DNA of 64,000 nt. Origin: Planctomycetota bacterium (GTDB lineage Bacteria > Planctomycetota > Phycisphaerae > Sedimentisphaerales > Anaerohalosphaeraceae). Positions 52,881 through 62,500 of this stretch are shown here, piece after piece. The notes under the pieces were generated by a model that was given only the letters and a program-made list of their open reading frames with translations, made no database searches and was not told where the DNA came from. Within the stretch, counting starts at the first letter, position 1. Each line of letters starts with the position of its first letter. The stretch lies in the NCBI GenBank assembly GCA_019456225.1, contig VRUI01000012.1, positions 1-64,000 of the forward strand, written 5' to 3'. The translations under genes were made by a program, and so were the position numbers.

Positions 52881-54272
52881 ATGCTTAAAGAGTATCAAAC
52901 AGTTAGTGAGATTTATGGTCCTTTGATGCTTGTCGAAGGTGTTGACGGAGCCAAGTACGGTGAGATCGTGGATATCGAGATCGCTGACGGTTCAGTTCGC
53001 CACGGACAGATCCTCCAGGTCGACAGAGACAAGGTGCTTGTGCAGGTGTTTGAAGGTACCGCGGGTATCGACGTTTCACGCAGTACGGTTCGCTTCCTTG
53101 GCAAACCGATGGAACTTGGTCTGTCGCCTGAGATACTAGGCCGTGTATTTAACGGCACGGGTAATCCAAAAGATGATGGCCCTGCGATCCTTCCAGAGAA
53201 ACGTATGAACATCAACGGTAACCCGATCAATCCTTATGCAAGGGATTTCCCGAACCAGTTCATTCAGACGGGTATATCAACTATCGACGGTCTAAACCCG
53301 CTTGTTCGCGGACAGAAGCTTCCGATCTTCTCCGGTGCCGGTCTTCCGCATGACGAAATTACCGCTCAGCTTTGCCGCCAGGCAACCGTTCGCGGCGAAG
53401 GCGAAAACTTTGCGGTAGTATTTGCGGCGATGGGTATCACCTTCGAGGCCGCCCAGTTCTTCATCAACGACCTGACCAACACCGGTGCTATCGAACGTGC
53501 CGTTATGTTCATAAATCTCGCAGATGACCCGGCTATCGAGCGTATTGCGACACCGCGTTGTGCTCTGACCGCTGCCGAATACCTGGCATTTGAAGAAGAT
53601 ATGCAGGTTCTCGTTGTTCTTAACGACATGACAAACTACTGCGAAGCTCTCCGTGAGATCAGTGCGGCAAGAAAAGAAGTACCAGGCCGCCGCGGTTATC
53701 CCGGTTATCTCTATACCGACCTTGCAACGGTCTACGAACGTGCAGGCAGGATCAAAGGCAAAAAGGGATCGATCACAATGGTACCTGTCCTGACAATGCC
53801 GGAAGATGACAAGACTCACCCGGTACCTGACCTTACCGGTTATATCACCGAAGGCCAGATCATCATGTCTCGCCCGCTTCACCGCAGATCGATCTCTCCG
53901 CCGGTTGACTGTTTGCCGAGTCTTTCCCGTCTAAAGGATAAGGGTATCGGTGAAGGCAAAACACGTGAGGACCATGCTGACCTTTACAACCAGCTTTACG
54001 CGGCATACGCACGCGGTAAAGAGGCACAGGAACTCGCGACAATTCTCGGTGAAGCTGCCCTCTCGGAAGAGGACCAGCTGTACATGAAATTCGCCAACGA
54101 ATTCGAAGGCCGTTACATCTCGCAGGGTTACTACGAAAACCGTACAGTGGAACAAACCCTCGACCTCGGTTGGGAACTGCTGAGCATGTTCGACGATACA
54201 CAGCTAAAACGTATCGACGTAGAACTCATAGAAAAGTATATGCCTGCAGCCCGTGAAAGAGCCAATAAGTAA
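52881..54272 (+). CDS. ntpB: V-type ATPase regulatory subunit B
   Basis: This 463-residue nucleotide-binding but non-catalytic head subunit carries [15 protein letters not shown] in place of a P-loop and has [13 protein letters not shown] and [15 protein letters not shown]. The C-terminal region ends [21 protein letters not shown] is placed 8 bases before the ATG at 52881. The sequence is close to bacterial V-type B subunits over its full length. Confidence 0.97.
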   Translation: MLKEYQTVSEIYGPLMLVEGVDGAKYGEIVDIEIADGSVRHGQILQVDRDKVLVQVFEGTAGIDVSRSTVRFLGKPMELGLSPEILGRVFNGTGNPKDDGPAILPEKRMNINGNPINPYARDFPNQFIQTGISTIDGLNPLVRGQKLPIFSGAGLPHDEITAQLCRQATVRGEGENFAVVFAAMGITFEAAQFFINDLTNTGAIERAVMFINLADDPAIERIATPRCALTAAEYLAFEEDMQVLVVLNDMTNYCEALREISAARKEVPGRRGYPGYLYTDLATVYERAGRIKGKKGSITMVPVLTMPEDDKTHPVPDLTGYITEGQIIMSRPLHRRSISPPVDCLPSLSRLKDKGIGEGKTREDHADLYNQLYAAYARGKEAQELATILGEAALSEEDQLYMKFANEFEGRYISQGYYENRTVEQTLDLGWELLSMFDDTQLKRIDVELIEKYMPAARERANK

Positions 54273-54277
54273 ATATA

Positions 54278-54308
54278 GAAGCCCGAAGCGCAAGCGCAGG
54301 GATAAAAC
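54278..54308 (+). repeat. REP-like 30-bp repeat in the ntpB-ntpD gap
   Basis: AGAAGCCCGAAGCGCAAGCG then CAGGGATAAAA is a copy of the repeat after clpB (16873-16902) and of the inverted copies at 25767, 32757 and 37397. It lies inside the operon, so it must be transcribed. Confidence 0.85.
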
Positions 54309-54372
54309 TATGAAGATTTAAGTCGAATCCGTAGATGACTAAAATCTTACTAAATATTAAGAGTATTGAACT

Positions 54373-54990
54373 ATGCTTGAAAATGTAAATGCCACCAGGA
54401 TGGAACAGCTTCAGCTGCGAAAGCGAGTAGCGCTTGCTTCACGCGGTCACAGGCTGCTCAGCCAGAAACGCGACGAGATAAGCAGACGACTTGTCAAGAT
54501 CGCATCTACTATCAAGCCGCTTAGAGATAAAGTAGAAAAAGAGCTCCTCGAGACAACAAGGCGTTTTATGATGGCAAGGGCAACGATGGAGCCGGAAGAT
54601 ATGCGGGCCGCTCTCGATGTGCCGACGAAAAAGTTTTCGCTCGTTATTAAATTAGTGAGTATTATGAGCGTAGCCGTTCCGCAGTTGACCAAAGAGATCG
54701 AAGGCGAAATTATGTGTTACGGGTTTGCGACTACCAGCGGCGAACTTGATATTGCACTAAGGGCACTGGAAAGAGCCTTTGACAGCCTTATTGACCTCGC
54801 CGAAAAGGAAAAGCAGGCCCAGTTGCTGGCGACAGAACTTCAGACAACCAGGAGAAGAGTAAACGTTCTCGAACACGTAGTCATACCAGAAATTCAGGAA
54901 ACGATCAAGTACATCGGCAGCAAACTTAGCGATGCCGAGAGAGACAACACCAGCAGACTAATGAAGATCACAGATATTATTCGCGGATAA
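54373..54990 (+). CDS. ntpD: V-type ATPase subunit D (central stalk)
   Basis: This 205-residue protein is a long antiparallel coiled coil, with VNATRMEQLQLRKRVALASR at the start and RRRVNVLEHVVIPEIQETIK near the end. It matches the V/A-type rotor shaft. It is the last recognised subunit gene of the operon. Confidence 0.93.
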   Translation: MLENVNATRMEQLQLRKRVALASRGHRLLSQKRDEISRRLVKIASTIKPLRDKVEKELLETTRRFMMARATMEPEDMRAALDVPTKKFSLVIKLVSIMSVAVPQLTKEIEGEIMCYGFATTSGELDIALRALERAFDSLIDLAEKEKQAQLLATELQTTRRRVNVLEHVVIPEIQETIKYIGSKLSDAERDNTSRLMKITDIIRG

Positions 54991-55057
54991 CCCATCGTTA
55001 GTTTTTAGTCGACAGTCTTCAGTTGTTAATTGCAGTGACCGTTAAAAGACATTCATT

Positions 55058-56926
55058 ATGGCTGACAGGATACAGGACAAACAGACAGGCCCGTCGAAAT
55101 CCTTTATGACCGTCGGGCCGACACTTCACTACAGTCACGCCAACGTCAGGCGCTGCTGGGGCCTCGCTATACTCGTATTTGCAGGCACATGTCTCTTCTG
55201 GTCAAAAATACTTACCGGCGTAGCCTTTTATCTTGACCCGCACCTGCTGATCGAACCGGGCAGATGGGGCCTTAGCCACTTCATCGGAAAACCGATCAGC
55301 ATCTACGAATACCCCTGGCAGATCGCCGTACTCGGACTGCTTATGGGAATAATCAGTTCCAGCGGCGTGATCATTTCCCAGTTGATGAGCTTCCGCTACA
55401 GTATCCCGTTTATTCTTACGATAATATTTATCGCCCGCCTGCCGCTGCTCGGCATTATCGTGCTGATAAGCTGCATTGCCGTCGCTTGCAGACCGCTTCG
55501 TTTTCGTTCGCGTTTTATTGCTATCGCTTTGTGCATGACCCCGCAGCTTGCATACTGGGGAATATTCGGAGGCACAGGCAAAGACCCACTGCTATGGGGT
55601 ATATCATACTCATCATGGATCGGAGCCTGGCTGACCGGTCTTGGAATCGCCGGAATAGTCATCGGTGTGGGACATTTTACGCGTTACCGACCGGGGCTGA
55701 CATGGGTCGTTACGGGAATCTTTCTCTGTGCGGCGTTTTTTATCTTCCAAAGCCAGATCAGTTTTTCAGAGCTTGACTATCAGATCTATATCGCAGGCAA
55801 TGCTCCCGAAGAACTTCCCGAGTTTCGCCCCCATCATCTTTCAGATGTCCTTGACAAATCGATTAATGACCCCGAAACACGGAAAGAAATAACCAGCTTT
55901 TTCTTTCCGACAGAACCAGAACCACTCAAAAAGGAACTCATCAACGATATCGCGTTATATGTTGTCTATAACAAATGGCCCTTCTGGTTCAATGCCCCTG
56001 CTGAGCTTCAGTACCAGAAAAAACGCGAACGCCTGCTTCACCAGTATGACCTTTTCATCAACAAACATCCATCCAGCGTACGTATGCCGATTGCACTTTA
56101 TTATAAAGGGATGCTTGAAGAATTTATCCCCGACGTCAACCTGCTAAAACAAAAAGGGATTCTCAGCTTTTCAAATAATTATCCGCAAAGCCGGGCCCTT
56201 CCGACCTGGCTGGGGCTTTTTTCCGATTTCCCCGAAAGCGACGAATCACTTGAGGCCAGATGGCGAATCGCTATGCACCGTGCCGCAAACATGCAATTTA
56301 CAATAGCTGCCGAACATTGCAGCTTCGCCAAGCTCAGACTCGGCGAAAGAATTAAAGAACTCAAAAAACGGCCAAAAAATGGCGAAGTGGCACTACCTAT
56401 CTTTTCCAAACCTCCGGACTCGGTGATGTCGCCGCGTAAGCTTGACGAACTTTTACAGCGCCTAAACAAACTTGAAATCTTGATCGCCAACGCCGAAAAA
56501 ATGCAATCCGAAGAGGCAAAAAGCCGCCTCGGCCAGTTTATCAGACTAAATCCATGCCAGAACGAGTACGCAAAGAGACTCGATGACCTCCTGGAAAAAA
56601 CTCCGCAAAACGATCCGCTGATAGACAACCTTATTCTTTCCAGGGCAATGCTTCAGGCAAAGGGACCCGTCAGAGCAACAAAACTTCACGAACTCAATAA
56701 TGAATACCCCGGCACCGATGGCGGCATCGAAGCACTGTATAAACTGGGCATACTCAATAAACGCCTGTGGAAATCGCCGGAAATAAAAGAGGAAAACAAG
56801 CCTGCGTACCTCCTTGACGCCAGAAATGTACTGACCAGTTTTATCAAAAAATACCCCGATTCCTACCTGGTACCGGAGGCACAAAAAAATCTTGATGAAC
56901 TTCCCAAGCCCAATAATCGCCCTTAA
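55058..56926 (+). CDS. Large membrane protein with C-terminal repeat domain, unknown function
   Basis: This 622-residue protein begins with about six membrane helices (WGLAILVFAGTCLFW, WQIAVLGLLMGIISSSGVII, YSIPFILTIIFIA, WIGAWLTGLGIAGIVIGVG, LTWVVTGIFLCAAFFIF). A soluble region of about 370 residues follows, rich in helices and TPR-like repeats (SSVRMPIALYYKGMLEEF; TDGGIEALYKLGILNKRLWK; YPDSYLVPEAQKNLDEL) that resemble tol-pal YbgF-type repeats. It starts 67 bases after subunit D in the same direction. A link with the V-ATPase is therefore possible (assembly, anchoring), but it may simply share the transcript. No family was recognised. Confidence 0.7.
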   Translation: MADRIQDKQTGPSKSFMTVGPTLHYSHANVRRCWGLAILVFAGTCLFWSKILTGVAFYLDPHLLIEPGRWGLSHFIGKPISIYEYPWQIAVLGLLMGIISSSGVIISQLMSFRYSIPFILTIIFIARLPLLGIIVLISCIAVACRPLRFRSRFIAIALCMTPQLAYWGIFGGTGKDPLLWGISYSSWIGAWLTGLGIAGIVIGVGHFTRYRPGLTWVVTGIFLCAAFFIFQSQISFSELDYQIYIAGNAPEELPEFRPHHLSDVLDKSINDPETRKEITSFFFPTEPEPLKKELINDIALYVVYNKWPFWFNAPAELQYQKKRERLLHQYDLFINKHPSSVRMPIALYYKGMLEEFIPDVNLLKQKGILSFSNNYPQSRALPTWLGLFSDFPESDESLEARWRIAMHRAANMQFTIAAEHCSFAKLRLGERIKELKKRPKNGEVALPIFSKPPDSVMSPRKLDELLQRLNKLEILIANAEKMQSEEAKSRLGQFIRLNPCQNEYAKRLDDLLEKTPQNDPLIDNLILSRAMLQAKGPVRATKLHELNNEYPGTDGGIEALYKLGILNKRLWKSPEIKEENKPAYLLDARNVLTSFIKKYPDSYLVPEAQKNLDELPKPNNRP

Positions 56927-57013
56927 CTGATTTTATAAAAATTCCAGTTGAGCCTTGATTTCTCTGCAAATAACCTGAAAAACCGGTAGTTATCGCCTGT
57001 TTCCTTATTTATC

Positions 57014-57041
57014 TTGACAAATTTGCCAATTATGGTATGAT
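57014..57041 (+). promoter_or_regulatory. Sigma70 promoter of the diguanylate cyclase gene
   Basis: A perfect TTGACA (57014-57019), a 16-base spacer and TATGAT (57036-57041) read toward the gene at 57148, with a leader of about 100 bases. Confidence 0.7.
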
Positions 57042-57147
57042 ACAGTGTTAAATTAGGTAATTGGCAATTCCAGAGAAATAAACGGTTTTTACAATAAGAC
57101 TTCGCACTGTTTACCTCTCTGGTCGTAATCAAGTTGGTGGTGAAAAC

Positions 57148-58209
57148 ATGGATCAGGATATGCAAACTACAAATCAATATGATGGCCTGAAAAACAAGGC
57201 AGATATGATTCTAATCGTCGGGAATATCGATAAAGCTGTGATCAATACGCGTTGCGTAAATGATTTGCGGGTCAATCAGTGCGAAAGCATGCTGGATGCG
57301 ATCTCTCTTGCGTCAAGAAGGAACTATACGAAGATATTTATAGTCATGTCAGGCTTTGGAAAGAAACTCGATAGTGCCCTTTCTTCGCTGCGGCAGACCT
57401 GCAAAGATACAAAGATCGTTCTCCTTGTCGAGATGTATGAAGAGCCTTTGGCGATGCGTCTGATTCGCTCGCCCAGGAATCCGCAAGCGTCGGCAGACGA
57501 CTATATTATCTGCCCCGTAGAAAATAGTATTTTATGTAACGGTCTGCCCGGCGAACCTGAACATGCTCAATCGCCCGGCTCTGCTCTGCGGGACGAAAAA
57601 CTCGCCGCAAAGATCCGCCACCTCGAACGCCTTGCAACCCAGGACGACCTGACAAACCTCAAAAATAGACGCTATGTACGCGAGTTCCTTAAGCAAATAC
57701 TGGACCGGGCAAAGAAAGAGTATCTGTGTGTCACCCTGCTGATCTTTGACATCGACAACTTCAAGCATTACAACGACTCCTTCGGCCATGCCGTCGGCGA
57801 CAATGTTCTCCGACAGGCATCCGTAATGATGCAGCGCTCCTGTCGCCAGCACGATGTTATCGCGAGGATCGGCGGCGATGAGTTTGCCGTCGTATTCTGG
57901 GACAAACCCCAGGATGATGAGCAGTCAAAACTGCCCGAAGAGGAACGCAGGCAAATCAATTCAAGCACGCAGCACCCTTCCGAGGTGTTCTTTATCACGG
58001 AAAGATTCAGAAACGAGATCAGCACGGCAAACCTTTCTTCTTTAGGAGCCGAAGGCAAAGGCGAACTGACAATCAGCGGCGGACTGGCATCATTCCCACG
58101 CGACGGAAGAACCGTAGAAGAACTATTCGAACAAGCCGACAAAGCAATGCTCAAGGCAAAAAGAAGCGGAAAAAACCAAATATACCTCGTAGGAAACCCT
58201 GGCGAATAA
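57148..58209 (+). CDS. Diguanylate cyclase with GGDEF domain
   Basis: This 353-residue cytoplasmic enzyme makes cyclic di-GMP. The GGDEF domain (about 165-345) has the full signature RIGGDEFAVVF. The inhibitory I-site RxxD (RQHD) lies exactly five residues before GGDEF, so product inhibition should work. Substrate-binding DNFKHYNDSFGH and the late GKGELTISGGLASFP are present. The N-terminal part (about 15-130) looks like a degenerate receiver fold (LIVGNIDKAVINTRC, IFIVMSGFG) without a clear phosphoacceptor. An insertion of about 40 residues with PEEERRQINSS sits between GGDEF and the last part. It has its own promoter. Confidence 0.93.
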   Translation: MDQDMQTTNQYDGLKNKADMILIVGNIDKAVINTRCVNDLRVNQCESMLDAISLASRRNYTKIFIVMSGFGKKLDSALSSLRQTCKDTKIVLLVEMYEEPLAMRLIRSPRNPQASADDYIICPVENSILCNGLPGEPEHAQSPGSALRDEKLAAKIRHLERLATQDDLTNLKNRRYVREFLKQILDRAKKEYLCVTLLIFDIDNFKHYNDSFGHAVGDNVLRQASVMMQRSCRQHDVIARIGGDEFAVVFWDKPQDDEQSKLPEEERRQINSSTQHPSEVFFITERFRNEISTANLSSLGAEGKGELTISGGLASFPRDGRTVEELFEQADKAMLKAKRSGKNQIYLVGNPGE

Positions 58210-58245
58210 TAAATAACCGAGAATACGTAAGATAGCGTATTGCTC

Positions 58246-59457
58246 TCAATCCATCTTCTCGGTCTTTGTCCCGCTGATCATTTTGTAGCGTATCCCTCTC
58301 CATGTTATCGTCCTGCCAAAGGCCGATGATATAATACACCCGAAAAGCACCCACGACCAAACGCAATTGCCAAGGATGTCTACCATCGCTGCCGCCTTCA
58401 TATTATCTGCATCTGCAGGAAGAAGCTTTGCGATCATTTTCTGTCTCAGCACCGACCGGATCAACTGGCCCGCAAAAAACAAAACCGGAATCGAAGCATA
58501 AAACAACGCATTAGGGTGCTCAACAACCGCCGCAAATACTGCCACTGCTGCCGCGGCCCAAAGCCCGGCTAGAGAGTAGAGACTGCAAAATACCGCAAAC
58601 ACCCATACACCCGGCATGGTAACTCGTGTAATAAGAAACTGTCTTCTTGCAAATTCAAAAAGTTTAGGCCAGGTCGTATGCTCGTGCGAGGCCACAAGAC
58701 AAGCGGGAACATACATAATCTTAAGCCCGGCCTTTTTAACGGTGCTGGACAAACAAAGGTCATCGCTTACGGCGGTCGCCCACAACTTGTCCAGGTTCAA
58801 TTCCTTAAACGTTTCAGACCTGATCGCCATCGACCCGCCCCAGGCCTGGTTAAAACCGGTATTGCCGAGCATCTGGGCGATCTTGCCGTTAATCGCCGAA
58901 AGCACGAGCGTAGCGAGGTTATTTTCGCTCGGCACAAACCACCGATACCCCGTCGATGCGCCATGGCGTTTCTTCCGCAGCGGATGAACCAGATGCGCCA
59001 GCCAGTCAGGGTCAAGACAGGCATCGGAGTCGGCAAAAGCAAAAACCTCTGTGTCATCGACAGCATTTGCGCACGAATGCAGCAGGTTGTGAATCTTCTG
59101 GCTTGACGAATCGGCAAGGCCGGCAACAAGGATACGAACGTCGAGAGCTTTGGAAGTCAAGGCAAGCTTTTCTTTCAGCAAATTCAATTTCTCATAAGCG
59201 TCGTCATCGGAGTCTTCGACAACAAAATTCAGATAATAACTATCATAGTCAAGCTTATAGAACGATGTAATATTTTTCTCAAACGCTTTGTCGATCCCTT
59301 TGCAAGGTACGGTAAGAAGAGTTACAGGCTTGTAAGAGTCCCTTCGCCTGGAAGACTTATGCAAGGCGTACCGGTAGTTCTGAATCATCTGAAAAATGAA
59401 CAAAACCTGCGTAGCAACAAACAGCCCGGCAATAACATTATAAATATCCCAAAACAT
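58246..59457 (-). CDS. Ceramide-glucosyltransferase-like glycosyltransferase (GT21/GT2 type)
   Basis: This 403-residue membrane enzyme has an N-terminal helix (VIAGLFVATQVLFIFQMI), a GT-A domain and two to three C-terminal helices (about 285-380, WVFAVFCSLYSLAGLWAAAA; VDILGNCVWSWVLFGC). Catalytic features are the EDSDDD region, FADSDACLDPDWL (DxD-like), the WGGSMAIRSETF acceptor loop, AVSDDLCLS, and the (Q/R)xxRW-like ARRQFLITR. The arrangement fits GT21 glucosylceramide synthases and HpnI-like enzymes. It probably glycosylates a membrane lipid; the lipid is unknown. It is convergent with the cyclase gene and is a single-gene unit. Confidence 0.85.
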   Translation of the reverse strand: MFWDIYNVIAGLFVATQVLFIFQMIQNYRYALHKSSRRRDSYKPVTLLTVPCKGIDKAFEKNITSFYKLDYDSYYLNFVVEDSDDDAYEKLNLLKEKLALTSKALDVRILVAGLADSSSQKIHNLLHSCANAVDDTEVFAFADSDACLDPDWLAHLVHPLRKKRHGASTGYRWFVPSENNLATLVLSAINGKIAQMLGNTGFNQAWGGSMAIRSETFKELNLDKLWATAVSDDLCLSSTVKKAGLKIMYVPACLVASHEHTTWPKLFEFARRQFLITRVTMPGVWVFAVFCSLYSLAGLWAAAAVAVFAAVVEHPNALFYASIPVLFFAGQLIRSVLRQKMIAKLLPADADNMKAAAMVDILGNCVWSWVLFGCIISSAFGRTITWRGIRYKMISGTKTEKMD

Positions 59458-59552
59458 AGAAAAGCCCCTGATTTTTGAAGCAAATTAAAACTAGCTAATA
59501 CCTGATTCAAAGCACATTACCGTAAACACAAAAAAAAAGCCAGTATCTTTTC

Positions 59553-59577
59553 CGTAGGGTGGGCCGTGCCCACGCTG
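59553..59577. repeat. GTAGGGTGGGC dispersed repeat
   Basis: CGTAGGGTGGGCCGTGCCCA then CGCTG matches 17161-17185 at 21 of 25 positions. It sits just past the end of the large HEAT-repeat gene. Confidence 0.6.
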
Positions 59578-59583
59578 CCTCAA

Positions 59584-62500
59584 TCATCTTGAGATCAGAT
59601 TCACTGCGCGTACGGTACGTGTGCGTTCCTCGCCTTCATCGGTGAGCGTGCCCTTGTTCCAGAATTTCGCCCGATAGCTGAATTCGCCGCCGGTTGGCAG
59701 GCAATCAATCGGCGCGGTTTTCGCGGCCTGGGGGAATAGACCGTTTTTCATGTATGCCGTCGCATCGGGTTTTTCGTGGCAGCCGACACACCCGCGCGTC
59801 TCTTCCGGGCGAGCATACATCCAGACCTGCTGATTGCCGACGACCCTTCTGTCGCTGTCGAGAACCTGGAAATGAATCAGCCTGTCGGCGGGAATATTAA
59901 CGAAAAACGAACCGTCGGCTGCTAAAGGAACGGTCCCCAGAACCCTGGCATGTGTGCCTGTGTGATTCTTCCAGGCCGGGCCTGCTTTATTCAGATGCGT
60001 ATGATGGCGGGCTACGACGGGCTGGCCCTCGACAACACGGACAAGCTTGCCTCGCAGGCCTACACGAGACTCTTGCGAGTCAAATACGGATCGACAGAAA
60101 AATTTGCCGGTATAGGCACCGCTTCGCTCCGATGGTCCTGTCGCCAGTGAACGTGGACGCCGGCGCGGCATCAGCGGTCGCGGTTCAAATTCGGCAGTAT
60201 CAGGGTCGTTATAAAGCAGTGTCAGTTTTCCGGTGTCACTGTCCATTACATACAATCCAAGGTCAATATCTTTAAGGTTGAATGTTCGCCTGGAGGAAGC
60301 GCACAATATTCGTCCGTCGCTTAGAGGAAACGGCGAAGTCACAGAACGGGTCTGATCGGCGCGGATGATTCTTTCTTTCAAACGACCCGGCCCGATCAAA
60401 GTCGCGCCTGCGGTAGTCATGCAGATAAGACGCTGGCTGTCAAAATATTGCGGTTGCGTCAGCCGCAGAACACGATGCCTGGGGGCAACCTCGCCCCACC
60501 ATTTTTCCCCGGAATCTTTCGTGACCTGTCGCCAAAAATCCCGGCGTTCCGGGCCATACAGCGTGATGTCTTTGGTTCCGTCGGGAAAAACTGAATGCAA
60601 AGTCAGTTCGGTTTTCATCCTGGAATAAAAAAGCTCCAACCGGCTGAATACGATACGGCCGTCCGGCATAACCGCAGGCTCGTTATCGCGTCCAAAGTTA
60701 AACCCGATGCAGTGAATATCCGTGCCGTCGGAATTCATTACTGTAAGGCCCGTTGCCGGGTAGCCGTGGTATTCGTCACGGACGCCGATACGGCTCGATG
60801 AAAAAATGACCCGGCCGTCACCCATATAAGCAGGCTGAACATCGTGATACGGCCCGTAGGTCAATTGACGCATACCGCTGCCGTCTGCGCCGATCTCGTA
60901 GATATGCCACCACGGATCTGTATCGCCGCCTCGATGAGCGAAGATTATTTTCGAACCGTCCCACGACACCTCGCAGTCTGCGACATAGCCGTCTTTGAAA
61001 TGCGTCAACTGAGTGACTTTGCCCCTGGAGTTTGCCGGCCTAAGCACATACAGATTATTTCCCAGTCTATAAGTCGGACCCGAGTCGGTCGTCGAATAGG
61101 TCATACGCCAAATGTCGATCTGAAAATTATTGGGCATAACGTTGTCGCCCTTGATGAACACTACAGCGGGCGGAAAGACAGGGTAGGATTTAGTGTCCGG
61201 TGCGGTCTTTGGCAAAGGCTTGACGGATCCGGCAGTCGTAGTTGATTGCCGAATGCCGCGGCGCCACAACGCTTCTCTTGCAAACATCTTAATGCTGTGG
61301 AACGGATGATTCGCCTGGGCAGCTTTCAATGCTTCTATGGCAGGCGGTGTCGAGATTCGATCCAGAGACTCGGCGGCGGCATATCTAACTTCCAAAACGT
61401 TGCGATCATCGTTTAGCAGTTCGACAAGCTTCGGCACGCACTGTTTGGCTTTCAATACTCCCAGGGCCTGCACAAACGCCTGACGCCATCGCGGAGGAAC
61501 GTCGTTATATTCGGCATAGCCGAATTTCGGTTTCATGAAAAAGAACTTGCCGTTATAACCGTACTCCGCTTCGGGTTTGGAGGCGGTCAGTATTTCTGTA
61601 ATCGCCGCCAGTGCGCTTTGCTCGTTCATGAACATAAGAGTCTTTGCCGCGTTGATTCGCACCCATCCGTTTTGATGCTTAAGCAACTTTATAAGCTTCG
61701 GGACATACTGCTTATCTCTACATATAACCGGCAGCCAGGTCGCCGCGTTCGGAACATCACCGGGACTGGTTTTCGCCAGTTTGAGCAATGACTGCTCTTC
61801 TTTGCTTAGCCTGCGTTTATTGGAAACACCCAACGTCTGAAATGCTATCTCACTTATCGCATTACGTTTACCCGACAGTTCGATCAAATAGGCATAAATC
61901 TCCTGGTAGGACTGCAATTCATAGATCATTATGCCGTCAAAATCGCTGGGCAGGTTCGCCGTCAGCAGTGGCGCCAGTTCTGTGAGTTGGGCGAGTAGTT
62001 CTTCATCAAAAGAATCCGACATTCGCGCCAGTGCCAACGCGATCGCATAGGGAACTTCATACATTCGGTCGGATGGATCGAGGCCCGGGCGATCGTCTTT
62101 CGGCACAAGTTTGGGATTAGCCCCTTTGATATTTCGTGCGTAATCCGGATACGCCTTAAGCAATGCCCGGCAAGCCTTCCGCCCGCCGATGTCTCCAAGT
62201 GCATCAGCAGCGTACCTGACCCAATAGGGGTTGGCAAGGAATTCTATCAGCATTTCTTCTGCCTGCTGACCTCCCAAACGTCCAAGGCTGCGCAGTCCGG
62301 CTTGCACCATTGCCTTTTGCGAAAAGGTCCTGCCGGTTTGTTTTTTATACGACCATAAAATTTCGATGATCTGCTGAGCCGCACCATCGCCACCCAATGC
62401 CCCCATCGCCCTGAGACCACGCTCAACATGCCACTGCCGCGGCGAAGATTCATACTTATCGGCATTGGCCCGGAGCAAGGCCATTACCTCATCCGGAATT

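Noticed and set aside
54278-54308. Terminator inside the V-ATPase operon between B and D
   Set aside because: The sequence is a REP-like repeat found elsewhere. It has no stable stem followed by Ts, and D is expected to be cotranscribed.
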